A stretch of DNA of 64,000 bases from the NCBI RefSeq assembly GCF_030291135.1, contig NZ_CP127409.1, positions 1,674,001 through 1,738,000 on the forward strand, written 5' to 3'. A program made the position numbers and the translations under genes. Shown here piece by piece: positions 33,697 through 44,852 of this stretch (its first letter is position 1; every line of letters starts with the position of its first letter). This DNA is from Rhodanobacter thiooxydans (GTDB taxonomy: Bacteria; Pseudomonadota; Gammaproteobacteria; Xanthomonadales; Rhodanobacteraceae). Under the pieces are notes generated by a model. That model worked only from the letters and a program-made list of their open reading frames with translations. It was not told the DNA's origin and made no database searches.

Positions 33697-34356
33697 TCAG
33701 GCCGCGCTCAGGCCGCTGTGGGCCTGCTCCAGCAGCTCCAGCTGGCGCCAGCGGTTGACCACGCTGCAGAACAGCTCGGCGGTACGTTCGGCGTCATAAA
33801 CCGCCGAGTGCGCCTCGCGGCTGTCGAACGCGTGGCCGGCTGCCAGCACCGCCTTGCTCAGCACGGTCTGGCCGTAGGCGAGGCCACCGAGGCTGACCGT
33901 ATCGAAGCAGCTGAATGGATGGAAGGGATTGCGCTTGTGGCCGCAACGGCGCACTGCCTGGTTAAGAAAGCCGAGGTCGAACGCGGCATTGTGGCCGACC
34001 AGGATCGCCCGCTGGCAGCCGGCCTCGCGCACCGCCTCGCGCACCGCATGAAAGATATGGTCCAGCGCCTGACGCTCGGCCAGTGCGCCGCGCAGCGGGT
34101 TGGTCGGGTCGATGCCGGTGATTTCCAGCGAACGCGGGTCCAGGTTCGCCCCGGGGAACGGTTCCACGTGCGTGGATACGGCAGGCTGCAACTGCAGGTA
34201 GCCGGCTTCGTCCATCACCAGCGGCACCGCGGCGATTTCCAGCAGGGCGTCATGTTCGGCGTCGAAACCGCCGGTTTCCACGTCGACCACCACCGGCAGG
34301 AAGCCGCGGAATCGCTCGGCCATGCGTGGCGCGGCGCTATTGCTGAGAATATCCAT
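33697..34356 (-). CDS. rnt: Ribonuclease T
   Basis: A 219-residue DEDDh exonuclease: Exo I with Asp25 and Glu27 in VVVDVETGG, Exo II in [16 protein letters not shown], and Exo III in [14 protein letters not shown]. The basic segment [18 protein letters not shown] is typical of RNase T. It trims tRNA 3' ends and other small RNAs. The start may instead be the ATG at 34323, since neither has a strong ribosome-binding site. Confidence 0.92.
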   Translation of the reverse strand: MDILSNSAAPRMAERFRGFLPVVVDVETGGFDAEHDALLEIAAVPLVMDEAGYLQLQPAVSTHVEPFPGANLDPRSLEITGIDPTNPLRGALAERQALDHIFHAVREAVREAGCQRAILVGHNAAFDLGFLNQAVRRCGHKRNPFHPFSCFDTVSLGGLAYGQTVLSKAVLAAGHAFDSREAHSAVYDAERTAELFCSVVNRWRQLELLEQAHSGLSAA

Positions 34357-34419
34357 CAGCGAAGCATATCAGTCGCCGCGCGTGGCATCGGGTGGCGCTT
34401 GGGGGGGCTTGCCGCGCGA

Positions 34420-34448
34420 ATGTCTTGAATGTGTCATGAAAGCGGCAT
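34420..34448 (+). promoter_or_regulatory. Candidate Pho box array upstream of the phosphate-selective porin
   Basis: Three 7-bp units at an 11-bp period: atgtctt, gtgtcat and gcggcat, separated by 4-nt AT-rich spacers (gaat, gaaa). The middle unit is closest to the PhoB consensus. They lie about 105 nt upstream of the porin start. Confidence 0.5.
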
Positions 34449-34551
34449 CCAACCGTAAAAATCCATGGGCAGACTTGTTAATGAATCGCTAGCCGGCCAT
34501 CAAATCGAGGGGGCGATTGAGATGTTTTCCACCAACTTTCGGAGTAAAGAC

Positions 34552-35808
34552 ATGCGTTCCAAACTGATTGTGGTAGCAATTGCTGCCGGCCTGGGCGTCA
34601 GCAGCTTCGCGGCTGCCGCGGCGAAGCTGCCGCAGAAGACGGCTGTGGTCAGCAACAGCGAAGTCGAGCTCCTGAAGGCACAGCTCGCCACGCTGCAGGC
34701 CAAGGTGGATGAACTGGAACAGCGCACCGACGCCCAGTCCGACATCAACGTCAGCACCGGCCAGGCAGTGGAGAAGGCCACCAACGTGACCGCAACCAGC
34801 GACAAGAAGCTGGCCGCGCTGGAGAAGGCGATCAACAACACCACGCTGTCCGGCAAGATGTTCTTCGACTTCACCAACATCAACGACAAGAACAGCGACA
34901 AGGGCAAGAGCGACAAGTCCGGCTTCGGCCTGGACGTGAAGCGCTTCTACCTCGGTATCGACCACAAGTTCAACGACATCTGGTCGGCCAACCTGACCAC
35001 CGATTTCAACTATGTCAGCAACGATGGCCAGACCAACCTGTTCGTCAAGAAAGCCTATGTGCAGGGCAAGTTCGACGACGCTGCGGTGTTCCGTGTCGGT
35101 TCGGCCGACATGCCGTGGATCCCGTTTGCCGAGAAGTACTACGGCTTCCGCTACGTCGAGAACACCCTGACCGACCGCCTGAAGTACGGCAACTCGGCCG
35201 ACTGGGGCCTGCACCTGGGCGGCGACATCGGTGCCAGCAAGTCGCTCAACTACGCGGTGTCGGTCGTCAACGGCAACGGCTACAAGAACCCGGGCCGCAG
35301 CAAGGGCGTGGATGTCGAGGGCCGCGTCGGCTTCGTGCCGTTCGAGAACATGATCGTGGCGGTGGGCGGCTACAGCGGCCATCGCGGTCAGGAGACCGAG
35401 AACATCAACGCACCGAATACCGCCCAGCGTGGCGATTTCATGGTGGCCTATGCCAGCAAGGACTTCCGCCTCGGCGCCGAGTACTTCACCGCGAAGAACT
35501 GGAACAACGTGCTCACCACAGCGACGGACAAGGCCGATGGTTACTCGCTGTGGGGCAGCGTGGCCGTGGCCGATGGCGTGAACCTGTTTGCCCGTTACGA
35601 CAACGCCAAGCTCAGCAAGACGCTGGACAGCGCCAACAAGGATGTCTACTACAACGCTGGCGTCGAATTCCAGGTGACCAAGGGCTTCAAGCTGGCCGGT
35701 GTGTGGAAGCACGAGAAGGCCGACAAGTCGGTCACCACCCCGGTGCCGCCGCACGTGCAGAACACCAAGACCAACGAGATCGGTGTGTTCGGCGAAGTGT
35801 CATTCTGA
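34552..35808 (+). CDS. Phosphate/polyphosphate-selective porin (OprO/OprP family)
   Basis: A 418-residue outer-membrane protein. The ATG at 34552 has ggagtaaag just upstream and gives a signal peptide (MRSKLIVVAIAAGLGVSSFAAAAA). Residues about 40-85 are a heptad coiled coil (SEVELLKAQLATLQAKVDELEQR), then a 16-strand-type barrel: FGLDVKRFYLGIDHKFNDIW, VFRVGSADMPWIPFAEKYYGFRY and a terminal GVFGEVSF. It is divergent from rnt and close to the pst operon, with a Pho-box-like array in front. Family members form trimeric anion pores induced by phosphate starvation. Confidence 0.88.
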   Translation: MRSKLIVVAIAAGLGVSSFAAAAAKLPQKTAVVSNSEVELLKAQLATLQAKVDELEQRTDAQSDINVSTGQAVEKATNVTATSDKKLAALEKAINNTTLSGKMFFDFTNINDKNSDKGKSDKSGFGLDVKRFYLGIDHKFNDIWSANLTTDFNYVSNDGQTNLFVKKAYVQGKFDDAAVFRVGSADMPWIPFAEKYYGFRYVENTLTDRLKYGNSADWGLHLGGDIGASKSLNYAVSVVNGNGYKNPGRSKGVDVEGRVGFVPFENMIVAVGGYSGHRGQETENINAPNTAQRGDFMVAYASKDFRLGAEYFTAKNWNNVLTTATDKADGYSLWGSVAVADGVNLFARYDNAKLSKTLDSANKDVYYNAGVEFQVTKGFKLAGVWKHEKADKSVTTPVPPHVQNTKTNEIGVFGEVSF

Positions 35809-35888
35809 TGCAACGTGCAGGCGGCATGCTGCCTGCACGGGATGAATGACCGACGGTCTATCGCAAGGGAGTTCCACCCATGGACGGA

Positions 35889-35920
35889 AAACGGCGGGCA
35901 TTGCCCGCCGTTTGCTTTTC
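35889..35920 (+). terminator. Rho-independent terminator of the porin gene
   Basis: An 11-bp stem aaacggcgggc/gcccgccgttt with a 3-nt loop, followed by gctttt. It lies about 80 nt after the porin stop. Confidence 0.8.
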
Positions 35921-35940
35921 TGCAGCCGGATAATCCGCCG

Positions 35941-36564
35941 TCAGTGGTGGTCCAGCGTGGCCCCGGTCAACATGCCGCGCGCCAGCATGCTGCACTGGCG
36001 CCGGTACAGCAGCAATTGCCACTGACGGCCACCGATCTGTCGCCACAGCACCGCCGAGCGCACTGCGGCGAGCAGGTTGGTGCGCACCTTCTCCACCACG
36101 GCGGTCTGCTGCAATTGTTGTGGATTGCCGCTGACCATCACGCGCGGCTTGAGGATCGACAAGGTGGAGGCGTAGACCTCGGCCAGCCGGCTGTTGACCT
36201 GGCTGGAATCCTGGCCGAAGTGCTCGACCTGCCGCTGCGCGGCGATGATCCCCTGCTGCAGCTTGTCGAGCAGGTCCGCGCGCGCCGACAGGCTGCGTTC
36301 CAGCCGCATCACGGTCACCGTCATGCGCGTTACCGCCATGTCCGGGGTGCTTTCATCCAGCTGTCCGATCAGCGTGCGCAGGCCCAGCCGCACGTTCGAG
36401 ACATTGCCGTACACGCCGACCACCGAAGGCGCATCGATGCGGAACACGCTGGCCACGCTGGCTTCCATCGCGGCCTCGTCGCAGCGCCCCTCGTTGGCCA
36501 GCTGCTGGGCGAGTGCGCAGGCCTGGAACAGCCCGGCGAGGGCGAGCACGCGTTCTTCGGTCAT
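35941..36564 (-). CDS. hflD: HflD homologue (DUF489 family)
   Basis: A 207-residue mostly helical protein from the ATG at 36564 (MTEERVLALAGLFQACALAQQ). Family blocks include GVYGNVSNVRLGLRTLIGQL, MTVTVMRLERSLSARADLLDKLQQGI, VNSRLAEVYASTLSILKPRVMVSGN and VRSAVLWRQIGGRQWQLLLYRR. It is a peripheral inner-membrane protein, and in E. coli it influences lambda lysogenisation through CII. It follows mnmA by 10 nt, the usual gammaproteobacterial order. Confidence 0.93.
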   Translation of the reverse strand: MTEERVLALAGLFQACALAQQLANEGRCDEAAMEASVASVFRIDAPSVVGVYGNVSNVRLGLRTLIGQLDESTPDMAVTRMTVTVMRLERSLSARADLLDKLQQGIIAAQRQVEHFGQDSSQVNSRLAEVYASTLSILKPRVMVSGNPQQLQQTAVVEKVRTNLLAAVRSAVLWRQIGGRQWQLLLYRRQCSMLARGMLTGATLDHH

Positions 36565-36574
36565 GGAAAAAGTT

Positions 36575-37723
36575 TCAAACACGGGATGCCGATTCTCTTG
36601 CGGGGAATGTGGAGGATGGAGTGAATGCCGGCAGCAGGCCGCCGTAAGGTGCATCGGTGGCGGCGATCACTGCGCCGCCGAGACAGACTTCGCCATCGTA
36701 GAGGACCACCGACTGTCCGGGGGTGACGGCGCGCTGGGGCTCGTCGAAGCGTACCTCAAGGCCGCTGTCGGTCACGCTGACCGTGCAGGCCTGGTCGGCC
36801 TGGCGGTAACGGGTGCGCGCGGTGCAGCGGAACTGCGCGGCGGGCGCGGCACCGTCGACCCAGGTGGGCGTCTCCGATTGCAGCCGCTGCGAGTACAGCC
36901 AGTGGTTCTCACCGCCCTGGGCGACATACAGCACGTTCGCCGCCACGTCCTTGCCGACCACGTACCATGCCTCGCCGCTGGCGCCGTGGCGGCCGCCGAT
37001 GCCCAGCCCGTTGCGCTGGCCCAGGGTGTAGTACATCACGCCCTGGTGTTCGCCAACCCGTTCGCCGTCGGGAGTGCGCATCTCGCCGGGGCGCGCCGGG
37101 ATGTACTGCGACAGGAAACCGCGAAAATCGCGTTCGCCGATGAAGCAGATGCCGGTGGAGTCCTTCTTCGCATGGGTTGGCAGCGCCGCCGCGCGGGCCA
37201 TCTCGCGTACGCGCGACTTCTCGATCCCGCCCAGCGGGAACAGCGTGGCGGCCAGCTGCTGCTGGCCCAGCGCGTGCAGGAAGTAGGTCTGGTCCTTGGC
37301 CGCGTCCGCCGCGCGCAACAGCCGGTAGCGGCCGTCCCGGCAGTCGACGCGCGCGTAGTGGCCGGTGGCGATCTTGCCGGCGCCGAGCGCACGGGCTTCG
37401 TCCAGGAAGGTCTTGAACTTGATCTCGCGATTGCACAGCACGTCGGGGTTCGGCGTACGTCCGGCGCGGTATTCGGCGAGGAAATGCTCGAACACGCCGT
37501 CCCAGTACTCGGCCGCGAAGTTGCGCGCGTGGAACGGGATGCCGAGCCGGCCGCATACGGCCACCGCGTCCTTGCGGTCGGCGTCGGTGGTGCAGGGGCC
37601 GCTGCGGTCGTCCTCCTCCCAGTTCTGCATGAACAGGCCTTCGACCTCGTAGCCGGCCTGTTGCAGCAGCAGCGCCGCCACCGAGGAGTCGACGCCGCCG
37701 GAGATGCCCAGCATCACCTTCAC
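36575..37723 (-). CDS. mnmA: tRNA 2-thiouridylase MnmA
   Basis: A 382-residue enzyme read from a GTG at 37723 ([20 protein letters not shown]). The PP-loop SGGVDSS binds ATP. The catalytic cysteine pair is in [12 protein letters not shown] and [21 protein letters not shown] and [12 protein letters not shown] also fit the family, as do the beta-barrel C-terminal domain blocks. It puts sulfur on U34 of tRNA-Lys, -Glu and -Gln. The start overlaps the stop of the upstream Nudix gene (GTGA). Confidence 0.95.
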   Translation of the reverse strand: MKVMLGISGGVDSSVAALLLQQAGYEVEGLFMQNWEEDDRSGPCTTDADRKDAVAVCGRLGIPFHARNFAAEYWDGVFEHFLAEYRAGRTPNPDVLCNREIKFKTFLDEARALGAGKIATGHYARVDCRDGRYRLLRAADAAKDQTYFLHALGQQQLAATLFPLGGIEKSRVREMARAAALPTHAKKDSTGICFIGERDFRGFLSQYIPARPGEMRTPDGERVGEHQGVMYYTLGQRNGLGIGGRHGASGEAWYVVGKDVAANVLYVAQGGENHWLYSQRLQSETPTWVDGAAPAAQFRCTARTRYRQADQACTVSVTDSGLEVRFDEPQRAVTPGQSVVLYDGEVCLGGAVIAATDAPYGGLLPAFTPSSTFPARESASRV

Positions 37724-38205
37724 GGCGCGCCACCTTCGGGGAAGTGGCTCAGCACATCCAGCGGCAGCCGCTGGCCAGACAGCCACAGGTCGATGCTGTG
37801 CAGGATCATCGGACTGCGCAGGCGCTCGCCCAGCGCGGCGATCTCGGCCCGGGTCAGCCACGTGGCGCGGCAGATGTCGGCGTCCAGCGGACGCTGCGGG
37901 TCATGGCTCACTGCGCGGGCGGCGAAGCTGAAGCGGATCACGGCGTCGCCGTGCTCGGTGCTGCGCCACTGGTGCACGCCGATCAGGTGCTGCAGCTCGA
38001 CCGTCCAGCCGGTTTCCTCCAGCGTCTCGCGCAAGGCCGCCGCGACGAGGTTCTCACCGTCTTCCAGGTGGCCGGCCGGCTGATTCCAGGCAAGCTGGCC
38101 GTGAACCTCTTCCTCGACCATCAGGTAGCGCTCGCCGTCGGCCACCACGCAGGCGACGGTGACGTGCGGGCGCCAGATCTCGGCAGGGGTGATGGAATCA
38201 GCCAT
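37720..38205 (-). CDS. nudJ: Nudix hydrolase, NudJ-like
   Basis: A 161-residue protein from the ATG at 38205. The complete Nudix box lies at residues 45-67 ([25 protein letters not shown]5EX7REUXEEXGU). Position next to mnmA-hflD and the [12 protein letters not shown] start match the phosphatase NudJ group, which acts on nucleoside di/triphosphates and HMP-pyrophosphate. Substrate choice is inferred from synteny. Confidence 0.88.
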   Translation of the reverse strand: MADSITPAEIWRPHVTVACVVADGERYLMVEEEVHGQLAWNQPAGHLEDGENLVAAALRETLEETGWTVELQHLIGVHQWRSTEHGDAVIRFSFAARAVSHDPQRPLDADICRATWLTRAEIAALGERLRSPMILHSIDLWLSGQRLPLDVLSHFPEGGAP

Positions 38206-38322
38206 GGTGGGCGGGGACTGGAAAAGCGGCCATTGTGCCATCACCTCCGTTGTCGCACCGCCGCAGGGGTGGAATCGGCACTGCGGCGTATACTTCGAAC
38301 CAGAGATCACACCCAAGCAACC

Positions 38323-38649
38323 ATGGCCCACGAACCCGAACATGAGCACGACAGCGGCCGCGGCCTGGCGCTGGAAACCGCGAAGCCCGAAGTGGCGCGG
38401 CCCCCGTTGTTCCAGGTGCTGCTGCTGAACGACGACTTCACCCCGATGGACTTCGTGGTCGAGGTACTGCGCACTTTCTTCAACCTGGACCAGGAGCAGG
38501 CGGTACAGGTGATGCTGCACGTCCACACGCGCGGGCGGGGCGTGTGCGGTGTATTTACCCGCGAAGTGGCCGAAACCAAGGTAACCCACGTCAACGAATA
38601 TTCACGTTCCCATCAGCACCCGTTGCTGTGCACTATGGAAAAGCTTTGA
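38323..38649 (+). CDS. clpS: ATP-dependent Clp protease adaptor ClpS
   Basis: A 108-residue protein. A flexible acidic N-terminus is followed by the core [23 protein letters not shown], with the N-end-rule pocket residues (NDD, M) and [25 protein letters not shown]. It hands N-degron substrates to ClpA, whose gene follows 66 nt downstream on the same strand. Confidence 0.96.
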   Translation: MAHEPEHEHDSGRGLALETAKPEVARPPLFQVLLLNDDFTPMDFVVEVLRTFFNLDQEQAVQVMLHVHTRGRGVCGVFTREVAETKVTHVNEYSRSHQHPLLCTMEKL

Positions 38650-38715
38650 GCGACCCCATTTTGTGCTCATTGCGGCGTTGAAGGCCGCTCACCACGCAAA
38701 GCGGAGACGATCCGA

Positions 38716-40986
<2,271 letters not shown>

Positions 40987-41004
40987 GCCAAACGCCGGGC
41001 AAAG

Positions 41005-41031
41005 CAAAGGCGGCGCATTGCGCCGCCTTTG
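41005..41031. terminator. Terminator between converging clpA and infA
   Basis: A 12-bp stem caaaggcggcgc/gcgccgcctttg with a 3-nt loop. The T-run after the stem is weak in either direction, but it sits between convergent genes. Confidence 0.7.
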
Positions 41032-41081
41032 TCATGTCTGGCACCGTCGCCGCGTGGGCGTGGAAGCCGCCGCCGCCGCGC

Positions 41082-41300
41082 TTACTTCATACGGTACGTG
41101 ATGCGTCCCTTGCTCAGGTCGTACGGGGTCATTTCGATCTTGACCTTGTCGCCGGTAAGGATGCGGATGTAGTGCTTGCGCATGCGGCCGGAAATGTGGG
41201 CGATGATCACGTGCCCGTTCTCCAATTGCACACGAAACATGGTGTTCGGCAGGGTCTCCTGGACCGTGCCTTCCATTTCGATGACGTCGTCTTTGGCCAT
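41082..41300 (-). CDS. infA: Translation initiation factor IF-1
   Basis: A 72-residue S1/OB-fold protein, [20 protein letters not shown] to [15 protein letters not shown], the standard length and sequence. It binds the 30S A site during initiation. Location next to clpA is the common gammaproteobacterial arrangement. Confidence 0.98.
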   Translation of the reverse strand: MAKDDVIEMEGTVQETLPNTMFRVQLENGHVIIAHISGRMRKHYIRILTGDKVKIEMTPYDLSKGRITYRMK

Positions 41301-41407
41301 GTGTTCCGGGGTTCACGCACAGCCGTCATGGCTGCGTAAGCCATCGATTATGCCACGGATGCGTGCATGGTTAAAGAATCATCAACGCCAGCCCGGGCCG
41401 GCGGGAA

Positions 41408-41683
41408 TCAGGCGAAATGCTCGTCCAGTTTGCGCCGGATCTCCTGTTCGATCATGCCCTTCAGCGGCGCCAGCAGCAGACCCAGCTCGGCCTTGACCTG
41501 GATCGCGTCGCCACCCACGGCGATCGAGCCGCTGACGCCGGACCGGGAAAACAGCAGGGTGTCGTCCTGCCAGCGTCCATCCATGCCGAATTTCTCGTGC
41601 ATGCGGGCGGCCACCTGGTCGACCACGGCGCGGGCCTCGGCGATCGACAATTGATGCGGGCGACGGATATCGATTCTGGGCAT
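41408..41683 (-). CDS. Polyhydroxyalkanoic acid system family protein (PHA_gran_rgn)
   Basis: A 91-residue protein starting MPRIDIRRPHQLSIAEARAV, then ARMHEKFGMDGRWQDDTLLF, GVSGSIAVGGDAIQVKAELG and a C-terminal LKGMIEQEIRRKLDEHF. This is the small START-like domain annotated near PHA granule genes but widespread in genomes without PHA synthesis. Its function is unproven. No PHA genes occur in this window. Confidence 0.8.
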   Translation of the reverse strand: MPRIDIRRPHQLSIAEARAVVDQVAARMHEKFGMDGRWQDDTLLFSRSGVSGSIAVGGDAIQVKAELGLLLAPLKGMIEQEIRRKLDEHFA

Positions 41684-41764
41684 GACGGGTTCCAGGCCAA
41701 AGGCAGCATCTTAATGCCTTGCGGCCGCATGCTAGAGTTTCGTGGTCCATCAACCGGTTGATCC

Positions 41765-42532
41765 ATGCGTATCGAATTCCCCCATGCGGCCCGTGAGGAT
41801 TTCCATTGGACGCAGGCGCAGTTGCGCATCGGCAGCGCGTCCGACAATGACCTCGTGCTGGCCGCCGACCAGGCAGGGGCGCAGCACCTGCGCATTCAGC
41901 AGGATCGCCGTGGCTGGGTGCTGCAGGTGCTGCCGTCGGCCGAGCGCATCCACGTCAACGCGCGGCCGGTGCGCGAACGTGCCTTGCTGCGTGCCGGCGA
42001 CGTGGTCAGCGTGGGCGACTGCCGCTTGTTGCTGCGTGCCGACGAGGACCTGGCCCGGCGCCCGCCGCTGAACGTACCCGAGCAGGGTCGCTGCACGGTA
42101 GCCTTGCGTGCCGTGGCCGGCCCGCTGTCCGGACGGGTACTGCCGTTGCAGGACAGCCTGACGTTCGGCCCGCACGGCGACTGCCCGCTGGAACTGCCGC
42201 AGGGCGACATCGTGGCGCTGCGGATCTTCTGGGAGGGTGGCCAGCTGTGGCTGGAAACCACCCAGTCGTGCGAACGCCACCCGCTGCGGGTCAACGGCGT
42301 GGCGGTGCAGAAGCTGGCATTGCAGCCTGGCGACCAGATCGGCGTGGCGATGCACCGCTACGTGGTCGACGGCCCGGGGATGGAGCCGGAGCCGGAAATC
42401 GTGATGGCCGAGCCGCTGCCGCAACAGCTGCCGGAAGACACTGCCGGCCCGAGCGGCGAGGTGTGGTGGCTGATCGTCACCGCGGCCGTGCTGGCACTGG
42501 GCATCGCACTGGTGCTGCTGATCCGGTTCTGA
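41765..42532 (+). CDS. Membrane-anchored protein with two FHA-like domains
   Basis: A 255-residue protein. Two forkhead-associated-like beta sandwiches are visible: residues about 15-95 (LRIGSASDNDLVLAADQAGAQHLRIQQDRRGWVLQV, INARPV-type hairpin) and about 110-205 (LTFGPHGDCPLELPQGDIVALRIFWEGGQLWLE, LRVNGVAVQKLALQPGDQIGV). After an acidic-Pro linker comes one C-terminal TM helix (WWLIVTAAVLALGIALVLLIRF), so the sandwiches face the cytoplasm with a tail anchor. FHA domains bind phosphothreonine, but no kinase gene is nearby and the canonical serine/histidine pair is not clear. Confidence 0.72.
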   Translation: MRIEFPHAAREDFHWTQAQLRIGSASDNDLVLAADQAGAQHLRIQQDRRGWVLQVLPSAERIHVNARPVRERALLRAGDVVSVGDCRLLLRADEDLARRPPLNVPEQGRCTVALRAVAGPLSGRVLPLQDSLTFGPHGDCPLELPQGDIVALRIFWEGGQLWLETTQSCERHPLRVNGVAVQKLALQPGDQIGVAMHRYVVDGPGMEPEPEIVMAEPLPQQLPEDTAGPSGEVWWLIVTAAVLALGIALVLLIRF

Positions 42533-42599
42533 GGGTTGACCGCGCCATGCTGCGCCGCGCCATAATGCGCGGGACACCCCCGACAGGACGCAGGCGCAC

Positions 42600-43688
42600 G
42601 TGAGCAGAGTCTGGAATTTCAGCGCCGGCCCGGCGGCGCTGCCGCTGGCGGTACTCGAACGCGCCCAGCGCGAGATGCTGGACTGGAACGGCAGCGGCGC
42701 TTCGGTGATGGAGCAGTCCCACCGCGGCAAGCGCTTCATCGCGATGGCCGCCCAGGCCGAGGCCGACCTGCGCGAGTTGATGCAGATCCCGGCCGACTAC
42801 GCCGTGCTGTTCCTGCAGGGCGGCGCCACCCAGCACTTCGCGCAAATCCCGATGAACCTGGCTGGCGAGGGCGACAGCGCCGACTACGTCGTCAGTGGCC
42901 ACTGGAGTGCGAAGGCAGTCAGCGAGGCCAAACCCTACGTGCGGGTGAACGTGGCGGCCAGCGGCGAAGCAGACGATTACCTGAAGCTGCCGCCGCGCGA
43001 CAGCTGGCAGCTCGACCCGAACGCCGCCTACGTGCATTACACGCCGAACGAGACCATCCATGGCGTCGAGTTCCACGCCATTCCCGACGTCGGCGGCACG
43101 GTGCCGCTGGTGGCGGACCTGTCCTCGAACATCCTGTCCGAACCGCTGGAGGTGAGCCGCTTCGGGCTGATCTATGCCGGCGCGCAGAAGAACATCGGCC
43201 CGTCCGGCCTGGTGCTGATGATCATCCGCCGTGACCTGCTGCAGCGGGTCGGTCGACCGATGGCACGGATCTTCCGCTACGCCGAGCACGCCGCCGCCGA
43301 TTCGATGCTCAACACGCCGAACACCTGGGGCTGGTACGTGGCCGGGCTGACCTTCCAGTGGCTCAAGGAACAGGGCGGGCTGGGCGTGATGGCCGCGTGC
43401 AACCGGGCCAAGGCCGAACTGCTGTACCGGGCCATCGACGGCTCCGGCGGCTACTACCGCAACCCGATCGAGCCGTCCGCGCGCTCGCGCATGAACGTGC
43501 GTTTCACCCTGCACGACGCTGCGCTGGATGCAGCCTTCCTGCAGGAATCCGAGGCGGCCGGCCTGCTTGCGCTGAAGGGCCACAAGGCGCTCGGCGGCAT
43601 GCGCGCCTCGCTGTACAACGCGGTGCCGCTGGAGGCGGTCGAGGTGCTCAACGCATTCATGCGGGATTTCATGCAGCGTCATGGTTGA
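42600..43688 (+). CDS. serC: Phosphoserine aminotransferase
   Basis: A 362-residue class-V aminotransferase read from a GTG at 42600 (MSRVWNFSAGPAALPLAVLE). The PLP lysine is Lys197 in IYAGAQKNIGPSGL; other family blocks are FLQGGATQHFAQIPMNL, VHYTPNETIHGVEF, VADLSSNILS and NTPNTWGWYV. It makes phosphoserine for serine (and PLP) synthesis. It is the first gene of the serC-pheA-aroA-kdsB run. Confidence 0.96.
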   Translation: MSRVWNFSAGPAALPLAVLERAQREMLDWNGSGASVMEQSHRGKRFIAMAAQAEADLRELMQIPADYAVLFLQGGATQHFAQIPMNLAGEGDSADYVVSGHWSAKAVSEAKPYVRVNVAASGEADDYLKLPPRDSWQLDPNAAYVHYTPNETIHGVEFHAIPDVGGTVPLVADLSSNILSEPLEVSRFGLIYAGAQKNIGPSGLVLMIIRRDLLQRVGRPMARIFRYAEHAAADSMLNTPNTWGWYVAGLTFQWLKEQGGLGVMAACNRAKAELLYRAIDGSGGYYRNPIEPSARSRMNVRFTLHDAALDAAFLQESEAAGLLALKGHKALGGMRASLYNAVPLEAVEVLNAFMRDFMQRHG

Positions 43689-43763
43689 GCGCACCAAAGC
43701 GGAATTTTCAGGCAAGATGCCGCTTCATCATTTGGACTTCCATCCATCCAGGCGGCTGAACGC

Positions 43764-44852
43764 ATGACCGACCCCAAGACCCCGTTGAGCGAGATGCGCG
43801 AACGCATCGACAGCATCGACCGGAAGATCCAGCAGCTAATTTCCGAGCGCGCCAACCATGCGCGAACGGTGGCGAAGGTGAAAGGGGAGGGGCTCTCCGC
43901 GATCGACTATTACCGCCCCGAGCGCGAGGCTCACGTGCTGCGCATGGTGGTGGACCGCAACCAGGGGCCATTGTCCGATGTCGAGATGGTGCGCCTGTTT
44001 CGCGAGATCATGTCGTCCTGCCTCGCCCAGGAGGATCCGTTGAAGATCGGCTTCCTGGGGCCGGAAGGCACCTTCAGCGAACAGGCCGTGCGCAAGCATT
44101 TCGGTCATGCCGCCTACGGGCTGCCGCTGGGCAGCATCGAGGAGGTGTTCCAGGAGGTCGCCGCCGGGCATGCCGATTTCGGCGTGGTTCCGGTGGAGAA
44201 TTCCGGCCAGGGCATGATCCAGGTCACCCTGGACATGTTCCTCACCTCCGAGGCCACCATCTGCGGCGAAGTCGAGTTGCGCGTGCACCAGTGCCTGCAT
44301 TCGCGCAGCGGCAGGCTGGAAGACGTGCGCCGCATCTACGCTCACGCGCAGTCGCTGCAGCAGTGCAAGACCTGGCTGCGCATCAACCTTCCCGAAGTCG
44401 AATGCATCGCGGTGTCGAGCAATGCCGAGGCCGCACGGCTGGCGCTGCATACCGACGATGTCGCGGCGATCGCAGGCGAGAGCGCAGGCAAGGTCTACCG
44501 GCTGAAGACCGTGGCCCAGGGCATCGAGGACCGCGCCGACAACACCACGCGCTTCCTAGTGATCGGCCGCACGCTGTTCCCGCCCTCGGGCAACGACCGC
44601 ACCTCGTTGCTGGTCACGGTGAACGACAAGCCCGGCGCGCTGTACGACGTGCTCAGTCCGTTCGCCAGGCACGGCATCAGCCTGAATCGCATCGAGTCGC
44701 GGCCGGCGCATACCGGCAAGTGGCAGTACGCGTTCTTCATCGACGTTTCCGGCCACATCGACGACCCCGCGCTGCAGGCGGCGGTGCAGGACATCGGCGC
44801 ATCGGCGGCGACCGTCCGTGTGCTCGGTTCCTACCCGGTGGCCCTGCCTTGA
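43764..44852 (+). CDS. pheA: Bifunctional chorismate mutase/prephenate dehydratase
   Basis: A 362-residue P-protein. The chorismate mutase domain is residues 1-90 (LSEMRERIDSIDRKIQQLISERA). The dehydratase domain follows (KIGFLGPEGTFSEQAVRKHFG, VPVENSGQGMIQVTLDMF) with the catalytic TRF in ADNTTRFLVIGR. The ACT regulatory domain has KPGALYDVLSPFARHGISLNRIESRP for phenylalanine feedback. Its stop overlaps the aroA start by 4 nt (TTGA). Confidence 0.96.
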   Translation: MTDPKTPLSEMRERIDSIDRKIQQLISERANHARTVAKVKGEGLSAIDYYRPEREAHVLRMVVDRNQGPLSDVEMVRLFREIMSSCLAQEDPLKIGFLGPEGTFSEQAVRKHFGHAAYGLPLGSIEEVFQEVAAGHADFGVVPVENSGQGMIQVTLDMFLTSEATICGEVELRVHQCLHSRSGRLEDVRRIYAHAQSLQQCKTWLRINLPEVECIAVSSNAEAARLALHTDDVAAIAGESAGKVYRLKTVAQGIEDRADNTTRFLVIGRTLFPPSGNDRTSLLVTVNDKPGALYDVLSPFARHGISLNRIESRPAHTGKWQYAFFIDVSGHIDDPALQAAVQDIGASAATVRVLGSYPVALP

